From Arthrobacter sp. N199823 (GTDB lineage Bacteria > Actinomycetota > Actinomycetes > Actinomycetales > Micrococcaceae): 64,000 nucleotides of DNA. Under the pieces are notes generated by a model. It saw nothing but the letters and a program-made list of their open reading frames with translations, had not been told where the DNA came from and did no database searches. This document shows positions 50,300-59,072 of this stretch, piece by piece. Numbering within the stretch: position 1 is the first letter of the stretch; the number at the start of each line of letters is the position of its first letter. Location of the stretch: NCBI RefSeq assembly GCF_002929705.1, contig NZ_PJIN01000002.1, forward strand, positions 589,296 to 653,295, read 5' to 3'. The position numbers were made by a program, and so were the translations under genes.

Positions 50300-50317
50300 G
50301 TGTGATTGATGTCACAC
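50300..50317 (+). promoter_or_regulatory. CRP/GlxR-type binding site upstream of the second LAL regulator
   Basis: GTGTGA-N6-TCACAC is a perfect inverted repeat containing the canonical TGTGA-N6-TCACA of CRP-family regulators. It ends 26 bp before the ATG at 50344, closer than an activator site would normally be, so repression or roadblocking is more likely unless the promoter lies elsewhere. Confidence 0.65.
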
Positions 50318-50343
50318 TATTGGTGGAATGAGATAAGACCTTG

Positions 50344-52743
50344 ATGACTTCTTCTGAACGACTAGTTCTGGACCACCTGATTGACAGGCCATTGCTGTGC
50401 GCTGAGCTCGACAAGGCGTTCAATCGGCGCCTGGCACTCATCGTCGCGCAGGCCGGCGCTGGAAAGTCGACATTGCTGCGTCAGTGGTCTGATGCGCACC
50501 CTGAGCGTGCATTCGTCTTTCTTGACATCGAGTCAGCCGACGACGACCCCGTCCACTTCATCCGTCGCCTCGTCGCGAACTTGGCGGTTGTTGAGCCAAC
50601 TTTGACGGAGGTTTCCCAGCTGATGAGCACCCAGAATGTGGGACTCGAAGCCACAGTGATAGCCACTATGGTGGCCGCTTTGGAAACCATGGTCGATGTT
50701 GTCATCGTCGTTGACGATGCGCAGCGTCTGACGAATGTCCACCTTGTCACCGAACTGGTCGAGTTCGTCGAACAGATGCCCCACAACGTTCACCTGGTCG
50801 TTTCATCGCGTTCCGATCCGCCCATCGCGCTAAGCAAGTACCGCCTGAATGACGAACTCCTCGAGCTCAGGCAGGCGGAACTCGCCTTCAGTGACAGGGA
50901 GGCGGCTGAGTTGTTGGAGCGTATTGCAGGGCATCCGCTGAGCTCATTCAACGTTCGTGCGTTACGGGCAAGAACGGAGGGATGGGCTGCCGGGCTCCAA
51001 CTTGCGGGACTCAATCTTAGGCATGAAGACGATCCGGATGCATTCGTTGCCGAATTTGGCGGCAGCGACCGGCTGGTGGCCGACTACCTTGGAGAAGAGG
51101 TGTTGGCGAGCATGCCCACCGAGCAGCGAGAGTTGCTCCTGCAGATGTCCGTTCTTGACGACATGTGCGCTGGACTCGTCCACGCGGTGACAGGATGTGA
51201 CGCGGCCCAAGCGGTCTTGGAACAACTTCAACGAGACTCCATGTTCCTTGTGCAACTTGACACTCGCCGGGAATGGTTCAGATTCCACCATCTTTTTCGC
51301 GAGCTCTTACGTTCACGGCTTCACGCCGAGAACGGCAGCAACGAAAACCGTATCCTTGGTGTGGCGGCCGATTGGCTATTGGCGAGAGGGCGGACTAAAT
51401 CCGCCGTTGAATATCTGTTGAGGGCCGGCTTGTGGCAGCGGGCGCTGGAAGTCATACTTTCCGACGCTGTAGATATTGCGGAGCATGGGGACATACTGAC
51501 TGTCGCTCGCTGGATGCTTCGGATTCCGGAATCCGCGCGTAGTTCATACGCCTATGAGGAACTCCTACCGGGCGTGCTCGAGTTGATGAGCGACAGCAGT
51601 GTCGGCTCGGAGCTGATGCCGCAGCTCGCCTTTGCCGATCAGACGGGCGTGAGCAGTACCACATTGTCAGGCATGGGATTCTTTGCCGCTCAGATGATCC
51701 TGACCCGACATCCGCAGATAGCTGCAGCTGCAGCGTGGCGGCAACTGAGGGAACGTGAAAACAATGATGACGCTTACCCGGCGGCTACCAACACAGTATC
51801 GACAGGGACAAGGCAAGAGGGAATAATCCGCCGGCAAGCGCTCGTCGCCAGCGGCCGGACATCCTTTTTGGCTGGTGAGATGGATCGGGCGAGATCCTTG
51901 CTAATCCAAAGTCTGGCCGAAGTGGCGCCGAATGATCCTGAACGTGTCAGCGGTCTGAGTACGTTATCCCTTCTCGAAGCCTGGTGCGGCAACATTGAAC
52001 GTGCGGAAACACTGATTTGTGAGGCTGTGCTGGCCGCCAGTAAAGCCAGCACTGCTTCTGAAGCGGCCATGGCTGATGCCGGCTTGGCCTCGGTATTGAC
52101 GGCGCTCGGACGGGCCGAAAACTGCACTGCATTCAAGGTCGAAAGTCTGAGACTTCCTGGCCTGCATGAGAAGGTTCTAGCGGATGCATCCACAGTGCTC
52201 TTCGATCGCGCCATGTCACTCCTTACCCGTGGCGACCTTGAATCGGCGAGAGGCATCGTGAGTTCCTGGGCAGAACTCATTCCCGAGCCAGAGCCCCTGT
52301 CGGTGGTTCAAGGTCATATCCTGTTTGCCTGGCTCGCTGCCAGCGACAACAAACCGGACTTGGCCAAACGTCAGCTCACTGAGGCAGTTAGGGTAGCGGA
52401 GATCCATGGACTTGTCAGAGTGTTTCTGCGTGCTGGACCGAGTACCATCAACCGGCTTAACGATGTCGCCGGACCTCAAGCAGCGTTCCGGGACATCATT
52501 CTGGCGCGTGCACAGGAATCAATGGATCCTCACCAGCGGCCCGGGCTGCCCGAGCCGCTGACTGACCGTGAATTGGAGATCCTGACGTACCTGCCGACGC
52601 GATTCACCAATGTGGAACTCGCCGCGCACTGTTTCGTCTCCGTCAATACGATCAAGACCCACATGGTTCACATCTATCGCAAACTCGACGCCACCAACCG
52701 TGATTCGGCAATCGGGCGGGCCCGGGTGCTCGGCTTGCTTTAG
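50344..52743 (+). CDS. LuxR-family ATP-dependent regulator (LAL/MalT type), second copy
   Basis: 799 residues. Walker A ALIVAQAGAGKSTLLRQWSD, Walker B-like VVIVVDDAQRLTNVHLVTEL, then RWFRFHHLFRELLRSRL-type FRFHHLFRELLRSRLHAENG marking the end of the MalT STAND module. A helical solenoid (about 350-720) follows, then the LuxR domain LTDRELEILTYLPTRFTNVE, LAAHCFVSVNTIKTHMVHIY, RKLDATNRDSA. Smaller than the first LAL protein and closer to MalT/AcoK. It is followed after 20 bp by a DHA2 transporter, its probable target or co-transcribed partner. A CRP-type site lies upstream. Confidence 0.9.
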   Translation: MTSSERLVLDHLIDRPLLCAELDKAFNRRLALIVAQAGAGKSTLLRQWSDAHPERAFVFLDIESADDDPVHFIRRLVANLAVVEPTLTEVSQLMSTQNVGLEATVIATMVAALETMVDVVIVVDDAQRLTNVHLVTELVEFVEQMPHNVHLVVSSRSDPPIALSKYRLNDELLELRQAELAFSDREAAELLERIAGHPLSSFNVRALRARTEGWAAGLQLAGLNLRHEDDPDAFVAEFGGSDRLVADYLGEEVLASMPTEQRELLLQMSVLDDMCAGLVHAVTGCDAAQAVLEQLQRDSMFLVQLDTRREWFRFHHLFRELLRSRLHAENGSNENRILGVAADWLLARGRTKSAVEYLLRAGLWQRALEVILSDAVDIAEHGDILTVARWMLRIPESARSSYAYEELLPGVLELMSDSSVGSELMPQLAFADQTGVSSTTLSGMGFFAAQMILTRHPQIAAAAAWRQLRERENNDDAYPAATNTVSTGTRQEGIIRRQALVASGRTSFLAGEMDRARSLLIQSLAEVAPNDPERVSGLSTLSLLEAWCGNIERAETLICEAVLAASKASTASEAAMADAGLASVLTALGRAENCTAFKVESLRLPGLHEKVLADASTVLFDRAMSLLTRGDLESARGIVSSWAELIPEPEPLSVVQGHILFAWLAASDNKPDLAKRQLTEAVRVAEIHGLVRVFLRAGPSTINRLNDVAGPQAAFRDIILARAQESMDPHQRPGLPEPLTDRELEILTYLPTRFTNVELAAHCFVSVNTIKTHMVHIYRKLDATNRDSAIGRARVLGLL

Positions 52744-52763
52744 AGGAAATGGAGTACATCGCC

Positions 52764-54377
52764 ATGAGAAAATGGTCGGTTGTCATCATCTTGGGCTGCG
52801 CGCAATTTGTGATGGTGCTGGACGGTACCGTCATGAATGTTTCAATCTCCACCGTGGTGGATGATCTGGGCACCAGTGTTGCCGCGATGCAGGCGGCGAT
52901 CACGTTCTATACGCTCACCATGGCAGCGGTGATGCTACTTGGCGCAAAGCTCGGTGACGTCTGGGGTCGGCGCCGGGCATTCGTGGTTGGCTCTTGCATC
53001 TATGCTGTCGGGTCGCTCATAACTGCGCTCAGCCCGAACGTGCAGATGCTCTTCTTGGGCTGGTCCATTATTGAAGGCTTGGGCGCAGTGCTGGTGATCC
53101 CGGCGATCGCTGCGTTGGTGGCCGACAACTACCAGGGCCGCCAGCGCGTCACCGCTTACGCCATCATCGGTGCCGTGTCGGGAGCGGCAGTGGCTGCGGG
53201 GCCACTCATCGGCGGCTTCGTCACTACCTATTTCAGCTGGCGCTACGTCTTCGTTGCGGAGGTCGTGATTATGGCCGGCGTCGTGCTGTCCGCACGTTTG
53301 GTGACGGATACGACTAAACGGCAAATCGTACGAATCGACGTGCTCAGCGTCCTGTTGTCGGCTTTCGGGCTGGTATCCGTGGTATTTGGCATGCTGCAGA
53401 GCAAGACGTGGGGGTGGATCACCCCGTTGTCGTCACCTGAGATCGGCGGCGTGGAGATTGCACCTCTCGGGATATCGATGACAGCGTGGCTGATGCTCGC
53501 AGGAGGGGCGTTGATCCATGCCTTTGCCAGACGGCAGTTGTTGCTGGTTGCGCGAGGTGACTCTCCGCTAGTTCATATCGAGATGTTCTCGATCAGCCAG
53601 CTGCGCAGCGGACTCTCCGTGCTCGGGGCTCAATATACCGTCACGGCGGGGCTGTTCTTCATGGTGCCCGTCTATCTGCAGATGACACTGGGGCTGGATG
53701 CGCTACAAACCGGGATGAGGATCTTCCCACTCTCCATCTCCCTAATCCTCTTCTCCATCGCCGGAACGGCTTTGTCACGCATTTGGTCACCACGGCGCAT
53801 CGTCAGGGTAGGTCAGCTCATCTTAGTCGTCAGCGCGGCTCTCCTTCTTGGAGCTACCACGGCTGAATTGCGGAGCGGTATATTCGCGGCGGGAATGTTC
53901 CTTGCCGGAACGGCCCTAGGTCTTCTGGCATCGCAGCTCGGCAACGTCAACATGTCCAGCGTCACGGAGAAAGAGACAAGCGAGGTCGGGGGACTCCAAG
54001 GCGTTTTTCAGAACCTTGGCTCATCGCTGGGAACAGCCTTGATCGGCTCTATTCTGATCGGCGCACTGGCCACTTCTTTCGCCTCGGGAGTCTCGAGCAG
54101 TGATCTTTCGCCGGCAACCCGAGAGCTCATCAGCCAGGAGACTCACAATGGCATTACCATTGTGCCGGCGGCGAGTGTGGCAGATATCGCCTCCGAAGCC
54201 GGATTGAACACCTCAGATGCAGAAACGCTAGCCACAATTTACCGCGAATCACAGATCTCCTCCCTCCGCGTAGCGTTCTTCGGGCTCATCGTGGTATCTC
54301 TCCTAGCGCTGTTCTTCTCACGCGGAATTCCCTCAGAAGTGGCAGGTAAGAAGCGAACAAAGGCAGAGTTGGAATGA
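52764..54377 (+). CDS. MFS transporter, DHA2 family (14 helices)
   Basis: 537 residues. Helix 1 ILGCAQFVMVLDGTVMNVSI has the DHA2 D-x-T-V-x-N-V motif. KLGDVWGRRRAFVVGSCIYA is motif A, and IIGAVSGAAVAAGPLIGGFV is motif C of exporters. Fourteen helices are visible. ATG 52764 is chosen because GGAG is at good spacing; ATG 52749 is too close to the upstream AGGAA. Substrate unknown; antibiotic or dye efflux is typical. It overlaps the next gene by four bases. Confidence 0.9.
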   Translation: MRKWSVVIILGCAQFVMVLDGTVMNVSISTVVDDLGTSVAAMQAAITFYTLTMAAVMLLGAKLGDVWGRRRAFVVGSCIYAVGSLITALSPNVQMLFLGWSIIEGLGAVLVIPAIAALVADNYQGRQRVTAYAIIGAVSGAAVAAGPLIGGFVTTYFSWRYVFVAEVVIMAGVVLSARLVTDTTKRQIVRIDVLSVLLSAFGLVSVVFGMLQSKTWGWITPLSSPEIGGVEIAPLGISMTAWLMLAGGALIHAFARRQLLLVARGDSPLVHIEMFSISQLRSGLSVLGAQYTVTAGLFFMVPVYLQMTLGLDALQTGMRIFPLSISLILFSIAGTALSRIWSPRRIVRVGQLILVVSAALLLGATTAELRSGIFAAGMFLAGTALGLLASQLGNVNMSSVTEKETSEVGGLQGVFQNLGSSLGTALIGSILIGALATSFASGVSSSDLSPATRELISQETHNGITIVPAASVADIASEAGLNTSDAETLATIYRESQISSLRVAFFGLIVVSLLALFFSRGIPSEVAGKKRTKAELE

Positions 54378-54907
54378 ACCCCCCTATGAGCGGAAGCCAG
54401 CACTCGAACACTCAGGCCCCCTCCCGCGACGCGCAGGCCGGCTTTGTTACCGAAGAGTCAGTTTATGGAACCCTGCTGGTCAGCGGCATGATCGTAGTAT
54501 CTGCAGGCTACGGAGCCACGTCGTGGGAGACGTTTCTCAGCGTCCTGGGAACCGTGGTCGTTTTCTGGGTCGCGCACGTGTACGCCGGGACAGTTGCCGG
54601 CTACGGTGTGATCGAGGGTGACAAAACGACGCTCAGCACGGCGTTCCGGCACGCCCTTCGGCGCTCACTCGGATTCCTCACCTCCGCGCTGCTACCGTCG
54701 ATGGTGCTCCTCATCGGAGCGCTCCGAGTCATACCCGACGCACTGACGATCTGGGTGGCGCTCTGGCTGGGAGTCGTGATTCTCGGCGCGCTCGGCTACA
54801 GTGCCTTCGCGTTGCGCGGCAGCAGCTGGCCGGTCCGATTCCTAGGGTGTCTCGGCACCGCGGCACTCGGAATGGCGATGATACTTTTGAAGGCCTTGAT
54901 TCACTAG
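54374..54907 (+). CDS. Small integral membrane protein, family unnamed
   Basis: 177 residues with a polar N-terminus (SGSQHSNTQAPSRDAQAG) and five hydrophobic segments, e.g. SWETFLSVLGTVVVFWVAHV, AGTVAGYGVIEGDKT, LGFLTSALLPSMVLLIGALR and VALWLGVVILGALGYSAFAL. Actinobacteria carry similar uncharacterised membrane proteins (F/W-WVAHVYAxxxA motif). Coupled to the DHA2 transporter by an ATGA overlap, so it may assist that transporter. Confidence 0.7.
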   Translation: MNPPMSGSQHSNTQAPSRDAQAGFVTEESVYGTLLVSGMIVVSAGYGATSWETFLSVLGTVVVFWVAHVYAGTVAGYGVIEGDKTTLSTAFRHALRRSLGFLTSALLPSMVLLIGALRVIPDALTIWVALWLGVVILGALGYSAFALRGSSWPVRFLGCLGTAALGMAMILLKALIH

Positions 54908-55021
54908 TGGTGGGCCAGAATCACCCGCCCGGAATGATTTTTCTACAGTTGCCTGCGGCTACTTTTAGCCTATGACGACGTTCAATCATCGACGTCAGAA
55001 TTCAAAGGGAAGGGTGCCCGC

Positions 55022-56152
55022 GTGAACCAGCCCATACCGATCGCTCGGCTGCTGCGGCATCCGGTGGCCAGTACAGAATCCCGTGAATCTTCCGCTCTGC
55101 TGATTGGCGCAGGCGTTTTCGTGGTCACGTTCATCGTGGCATGGCTTTCGTTTTTGGGCCGTGAAATCCCTATATCCGGCCGTGGATCGGTGGGTCAGTT
55201 CGTTGCACTTGGCTCGGCCTTGGCCGCCATCATCATGTTCGTGATAGCGCGAGTCCTGCTGAACACCAACAGCACCGACGGCGCTGCATTGCAGGGCGGG
55301 CAGGACTTCCCGACGGTTCGACTGCGTTGGTATGACATCGGGGCGCTCGCGCTGGCCCATGCGGTTGTTGCCTTGTTGGGATGGCTTGCAGTGGCTGATC
55401 TTATGGCTAAGAGCTTCAACGGAGCGATGGTATTCACCGTCCCCGGCGCGATACTCGCGGCAGTGGCTATCGCTGTGAGCTCCTACGCCGTTGTCCTCAG
55501 TTCCATCAACCTCACTCCCATGTCGGTGTCGGTCATCCTTGTAGTATTTCTTGTCGCAGGATCCTTCACCAGCATGCTCAGTGCCACCGACCCGCTCTGG
55601 TGGCAGAAAAACCTGAGCACCCTCGGCATCTCAGATGACATTTCAGCATTGGCTTTCAACCTCACTCTGATCGTCGCGGGTGTGATCGTGACGACCATCG
55701 CGCACTATGCAACGGCGGCCATACCTGTCAGGACAGCCAAAGAAGTCAGCGGAAGAAACTTCGTTCGCGGTTCCCTCGTCCTTCTCGGCGTGCTTCTGGC
55801 CTGCGTTGGAATCTTTCCGGTCGATAGATTTCTTACAGCTCACAATGTCGCAGCAAGCGGAATGGCGGCGGTATATATTGCGATGGTTCTCTGTCTCCAG
55901 AGATTCATTCCGGCCATGCCGCGCGTATTTGTCCTGCTCGGCTATGTCTTCGTAGCTGTCATCGTGGTTCTGGCCGTGTTCTTCGTTACCGGCTATTACA
56001 ACTTGACCGCCGTGGAACTTGTCGCATTTCTGCTCATCTTCAGCTGGTTGGTCGTCTTCCTTCGTAATTCGCGGGCCATGGGCCGCGGAGATGGACCAAA
56101 TGCGGACAAGGCCGCGGCGTCGATGACGGGCTCTAATCCGGTTGCTTCATGA
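55022..56152 (+). CDS. DUF998 family membrane protein
   Basis: 376 residues, ten or so helices. AGVFVVTFIVAWLSFLGREI, ISGRGSVGQFVALGSALAAI, DIGALALAHAVVALLGWLAV and SMLSATDPLWWQKNLSTLGI followed by SDDISALAFNLTLIVAGVIV are recognisable; the DPxWWxxNxSxLG stretch is typical of the DUF998-related proteins. GTG start. Function unknown. It precedes a small uncharacterised gene and a GAP-family gene on the same strand. Confidence 0.75.
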   Translation: MNQPIPIARLLRHPVASTESRESSALLIGAGVFVVTFIVAWLSFLGREIPISGRGSVGQFVALGSALAAIIMFVIARVLLNTNSTDGAALQGGQDFPTVRLRWYDIGALALAHAVVALLGWLAVADLMAKSFNGAMVFTVPGAILAAVAIAVSSYAVVLSSINLTPMSVSVILVVFLVAGSFTSMLSATDPLWWQKNLSTLGISDDISALAFNLTLIVAGVIVTTIAHYATAAIPVRTAKEVSGRNFVRGSLVLLGVLLACVGIFPVDRFLTAHNVAASGMAAVYIAMVLCLQRFIPAMPRVFVLLGYVFVAVIVVLAVFFVTGYYNLTAVELVAFLLIFSWLVVFLRNSRAMGRGDGPNADKAAASMTGSNPVAS

Positions 56153-56192
56153 CGAAGGAGTCGAAAATTGGACCAACAACCATGGGAGGACT

Positions 56193-56483
56193 GTGGTGAG
56201 AGCGTCATTTGAGCCAGAGGATGCCGATGGGCTGGTGGTCCACTTCGCCGTGGATGTTTGGCGCTGGTCGGCGGTGCCTTACACGCGGCGGCGTCCGTTG
56301 GCGTCCGACGAGATGTTGCTGGACATGACCCTAAACGGCCCAGTGAATCCTGCCGATTTTGAACGAACGGAGCTTTGGCGCATTGCCAGACCGGTTCTTG
56401 AAGCGCGGGGAATCAACAACGAGCCCCTGGAGACGTACGCGGCAGGTACGCGTGGGTCCACATCTGGAAACCGGCTCGGCTAA
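56193..56483 (+). CDS. Small hypothetical protein
   Basis: 96 residues if started at the GTG at 56193, which has GGGAGGA 2-8 nt upstream; a longer frame opens at 56142 without a binding site and overlaps the DUF998 gene end. VVRASFEPEDADGLVVHFAV, DVWRWSAVPYTRRRP, MLLDMTLNGPVNPADFERTE and LWRIARPVLEARGIN are its main blocks; mixed alpha/beta, soluble. No family recognised. It ends 9 bp before the GAP-family gene, suggesting co-transcription. Confidence 0.55.
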   Translation: MVRASFEPEDADGLVVHFAVDVWRWSAVPYTRRRPLASDEMLLDMTLNGPVNPADFERTELWRIARPVLEARGINNEPLETYAAGTRGSTSGNRLG

Positions 56484-56492
56484 GTCACGCTC

Positions 56493-57158
56493 ATGCTGCA
56501 GGCACTTGGTCACATCCTACCCATCGCTGTAGCCTCGGCTGTCAGTTCTGTGCCGATCATGGCAACCATTGTGATTCTTTTGTCGCAGAACAAGCGTCGT
56601 TCGTCCGTACCCTATTTGATCGGATGGGTTCTGGGCATCGGGATAGTTGTTATCGGCTTTACTCTACTGGCGTCGGTCATTCCCGAGCCCTCGCCCGCGG
56701 GACAACAGATAGTGATCGGTATCGCCCAGATTGTCATTGGGCTGGTGCTGGAGGCGTTCGCCATCATCGTGTGGCGTCGCACCCGTGGCAAGCCGGCCGT
56801 CGATGAGCCCAAATGGCTGGCCACGGTCGGATCGCTGGGGCCCTGGTCGTCGTTTGGCCTCGGCTTCGTACTCAACCTGCGCCCCAAGTCGATCCTGCTG
56901 AGCGCTGCAGTGGCACTGTCCCTGCGAGGCAGCGCACTAACAGTGGGCGAAACTGCCGTCGTCATAGCCATCTATACGGCGCTGTCCGCTACCACGGTGG
57001 CGATTCCCGTCGTCGGAACTCTTATGTCTCCAGAGAAGACGGAGGCGTGGCTAGTGAGTACGCGAGGCTGGATCGCTCGGAACAACCGGACCGTCACCAT
57101 CCTGATTCTTCTGATGATCGGTGTCGTCACCGTAGGGAATGGGTTGACGCGGCTTTAG
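56493..57158 (+). CDS. GAP/Sap family membrane protein (LysE superfamily)
   Basis: 221 residues, six helices. LGHILPIAVASAVSSVPIMA is the characteristic first helix, SVPYLIGWVLGIGIVVIGFT and GFVLNLRPKSILLSAAVALS follow; NLRPK is a strong family mark. The group includes GAP of mycobacteria, needed for glycopeptidolipid transport, and Sap of sulfolipid addressing. A role in exporting an envelope lipid is therefore plausible. Confidence 0.85.
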   Translation: MLQALGHILPIAVASAVSSVPIMATIVILLSQNKRRSSVPYLIGWVLGIGIVVIGFTLLASVIPEPSPAGQQIVIGIAQIVIGLVLEAFAIIVWRRTRGKPAVDEPKWLATVGSLGPWSSFGLGFVLNLRPKSILLSAAVALSLRGSALTVGETAVVIAIYTALSATTVAIPVVGTLMSPEKTEAWLVSTRGWIARNNRTVTILILLMIGVVTVGNGLTRL

Positions 57159-57224
57159 CGGCAGCGGTGCTATCTCGACATCAAGGACCAGTGGAGTCAG
57201 CGCCTAGGTGCCGTGGTCGTGAAA

Positions 57225-57342
57225 CTATCTGGTCGCAGCCGTGAACCGGGCAATGGATAGCGTGAAGAAAGATCGTGTCACGAGTGTCTCGGTCAAAAGA
57301 TAAGTGCGCTAGTAATTTGATCATGTTGCCTGACTACATTCT
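57225..57342 (-). pseudogene. Decayed 5' end and promoter of a MarR-family gene
   Basis: The segment 57264-57342 matches 28756-28834 (start and promoter of the intact MarR gene) at 61 of 79 positions without gaps. The ATG has become TTG, and the frame (TTG ACC GAG ACA CTC) closes at a TAG at 57225 after 23 codons. The promoter core TTGATCA and TGACTA-x-ATTCT are preserved. The remainder of the 400-bp gap (57159-57560) holds nothing else recognisable. Confidence 0.7.
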
Positions 57343-57560
57343 TGCGGCTGCGGATTTACCGCTCGGCCAGCACACCCGGAGGCGCAGATGAGTCCGAGTT
57401 CGGCACATTGGGTTGACGTGTCCGAGCCGGGCTGGTGCGCTGATACTACCGGTAGGCGGCGAGGCTGATTATCCTCGAATTAGGAGCGGTTCAAGTGACG
57501 ACGTGATCTAGCTGACCGTGTCTCCAGTGAAATCGCGCTGCGCATCAAGGGAGTAACTAC

Positions 57561-58130
57561 ATGAGGCCACTTCGATATTCGATCAATGTCACGCTCGACG
57601 GCTGCGCTCATCACGAGGCAGGGCTCCCTCCGGACGAGGAATCCATGCGCTACTGGACCGCTGAGATGGAGCGAGCCGATGCCCTGCTGTTCGGCCGGGT
57701 GACCTACCAGATGATGGAGTCGGCGTGGCATAAGCCGAGCACGGGCACGTGGCCTGACTGGATGGAGGGCTGGCAGATCCCCTTCGCCGAGAGCATCGAC
57801 CGGGCGAAGAAGTACGTCGTGTCGCGCACGCTGAGCGGGGTCGATTGGAACGCCGAGCTGCTGCGAGGCGACGTGGGGCCAGCGGTTCAGCGACTCAAGC
57901 AGGAGGCAGGGGAGGGCCTGTGGGTGGGTGGCGTGAGGCTCCCTCTGGCGCTGGCAGATCTGGGTTTAATTGACGAGTTCGAGTTTCTCGTACATCCGGT
58001 CGTTGCCGGACATGGGCCGACGTTACTCTCCGGTCTGCGCGAGCGCATCCAGCTCGAGCTTGTGGGGCGCCATGAGTTCCGGTCGGGGGTGGTCGCCCTG
58101 CGATACCGGCCGACGGGAGTAACGGCTTGA
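57561..58130 (+). CDS. Dihydrofolate-reductase/RibD C-terminal family protein
   Basis: 189 residues. RPLRYSINVTLDGCAHHEAG, MRYWTAEMERADALLFGRVT, YQMMESAW, KYVVSRTLSGVDWNAELLRG and GEGLWVGGVRLPLALADLGL are the classic blocks of the RibD_C dihydrofolate-reductase-like group; GRVTYQMM and the final GGxxLPLALAxLGLIDEF loop would bind NADPH. Not a housekeeping folA. AAGGGAG at 8 nt from the ATG fixes the start. Confidence 0.9.
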   Translation: MRPLRYSINVTLDGCAHHEAGLPPDEESMRYWTAEMERADALLFGRVTYQMMESAWHKPSTGTWPDWMEGWQIPFAESIDRAKKYVVSRTLSGVDWNAELLRGDVGPAVQRLKQEAGEGLWVGGVRLPLALADLGLIDEFEFLVHPVVAGHGPTLLSGLRERIQLELVGRHEFRSGVVALRYRPTGVTA

Positions 58131-58219
58131 CGTAATTTGTCTTGGCTGCACTTTCGCCTGAGATGAACTCCTCTCCTTCTTATCTGCAGGCATTGTCAGC
58201 GGCCCTGCCAGTTGCACTC

Positions 58220-58259
58220 TTGACATCATTTCTGATCATACTCATAATTGAGTATGATC
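58220..58259 (+). promoter_or_regulatory. Strong promoter with a 26-bp palindromic operator over the -10
   Basis: TTGACA (58220-58225) and CATAAT (58243-58248) are exactly 17 bp apart. GATCATACTCA (58234-58244) and TGAGTATGATC (58249-58259) are perfect inverted arms around TAAT and sit over the -10 box, as expected for a TetR-type repressor. No TetR gene lies in the window. Confidence 0.75.
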
Positions 58260-58272
58260 GGAAATATTGGAG

Positions 58273-59002
58273 ATGAAAGTTGACGAGGCCATGACTGGAG
58301 ATGTAGACGTGAACCACTTTCACGATGCGGTCACCAGAACAGTCGATGTCGGAGGAGTTGGCATTGCCTACCGCGAGATCGGCTCCGCCGAGAATATCCC
58401 GCTCGTGGCATTGACACACCTCGGCGCGAACCTGGATAACTGGGACCCGCGGATTGTCGACGCCCTTGCCACCGGACGTAGGCTCATCCTGCTCGGATAC
58501 CAGGGTGTCGGGCGGTCTTGCGGCCCCATCCGCGCCCGCATCGAGGAGATGGCTGGTGACGCCATCAAAGCGATCCGGGCCCTTGTCCACTCGCGGATAG
58601 ATCTGTTTGGCCTGTCAATGGGCGGGATGGTTTCACAGGAAATCGCACACCGAACCCCGTGGCTAGTCAGCAGGCTAATCCTTGCCATCAGCGGGCCCCC
58701 GGTGGTCCTGAGCTGACCTCAATGACTCGCGTCATGGCTGTCATGGTGGGGTTCTGCGAGCGCAACTCACCGCCGTGAATCGTTGGGGTAATCGGCAACT
58801 GTCGGCGGTGTCAACGTTTACTGGACCAGCACTCATCGTCCACGGTGACAGTGACCGGATGGTTCCCGTCGCGAACGCGACCGCACTTACTCAAGCATTT
58901 CCAGCGGCGTCGCTCACAGTGTATTGCCAGGTTGGTTACGGAGCCGTTTTTCAATGCCACGAGGAATTCACTGCAAGCGCACGAGAGTTTCTCCGCCGCT
59001 GA
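58273..59002 (+). pseudogene. Broken alpha/beta hydrolase, paralog of 60111
   Basis: Codons from 58273 read ALTHLGANLDNWDPRIVDAL and the nucleophile elbow LFGLSMGGMVSQEIAH, closely matching the intact hydrolase at 60111, but the frame stops at 58716. A second piece in another frame (about 58755-59002) continues with LRAQLTAVNRWGNRQ and ALIVHGDSDRMVP to the C-terminus. About 60 residues of the cap region are missing, and the catalytic His stretch GHGG is GYGA here. So it has an internal deletion, a frameshift and a lost catalytic residue. It is the first reading frame after the operator-controlled promoter. Confidence 0.8.
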
Positions 59003-59072
59003 CAGGCCAATCTGAGCACTGCCTTTTAGTTCCAACCCATTCCATTTCTGCCCACCAATAGGAGCATCACCA

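Noticed and set aside
57480-57731. 83-codon minus-strand frame overlapping the DHFR-like gene start
   Set aside because: Shadow frame; the plus strand has a strong ribosome binding site and family motifs.
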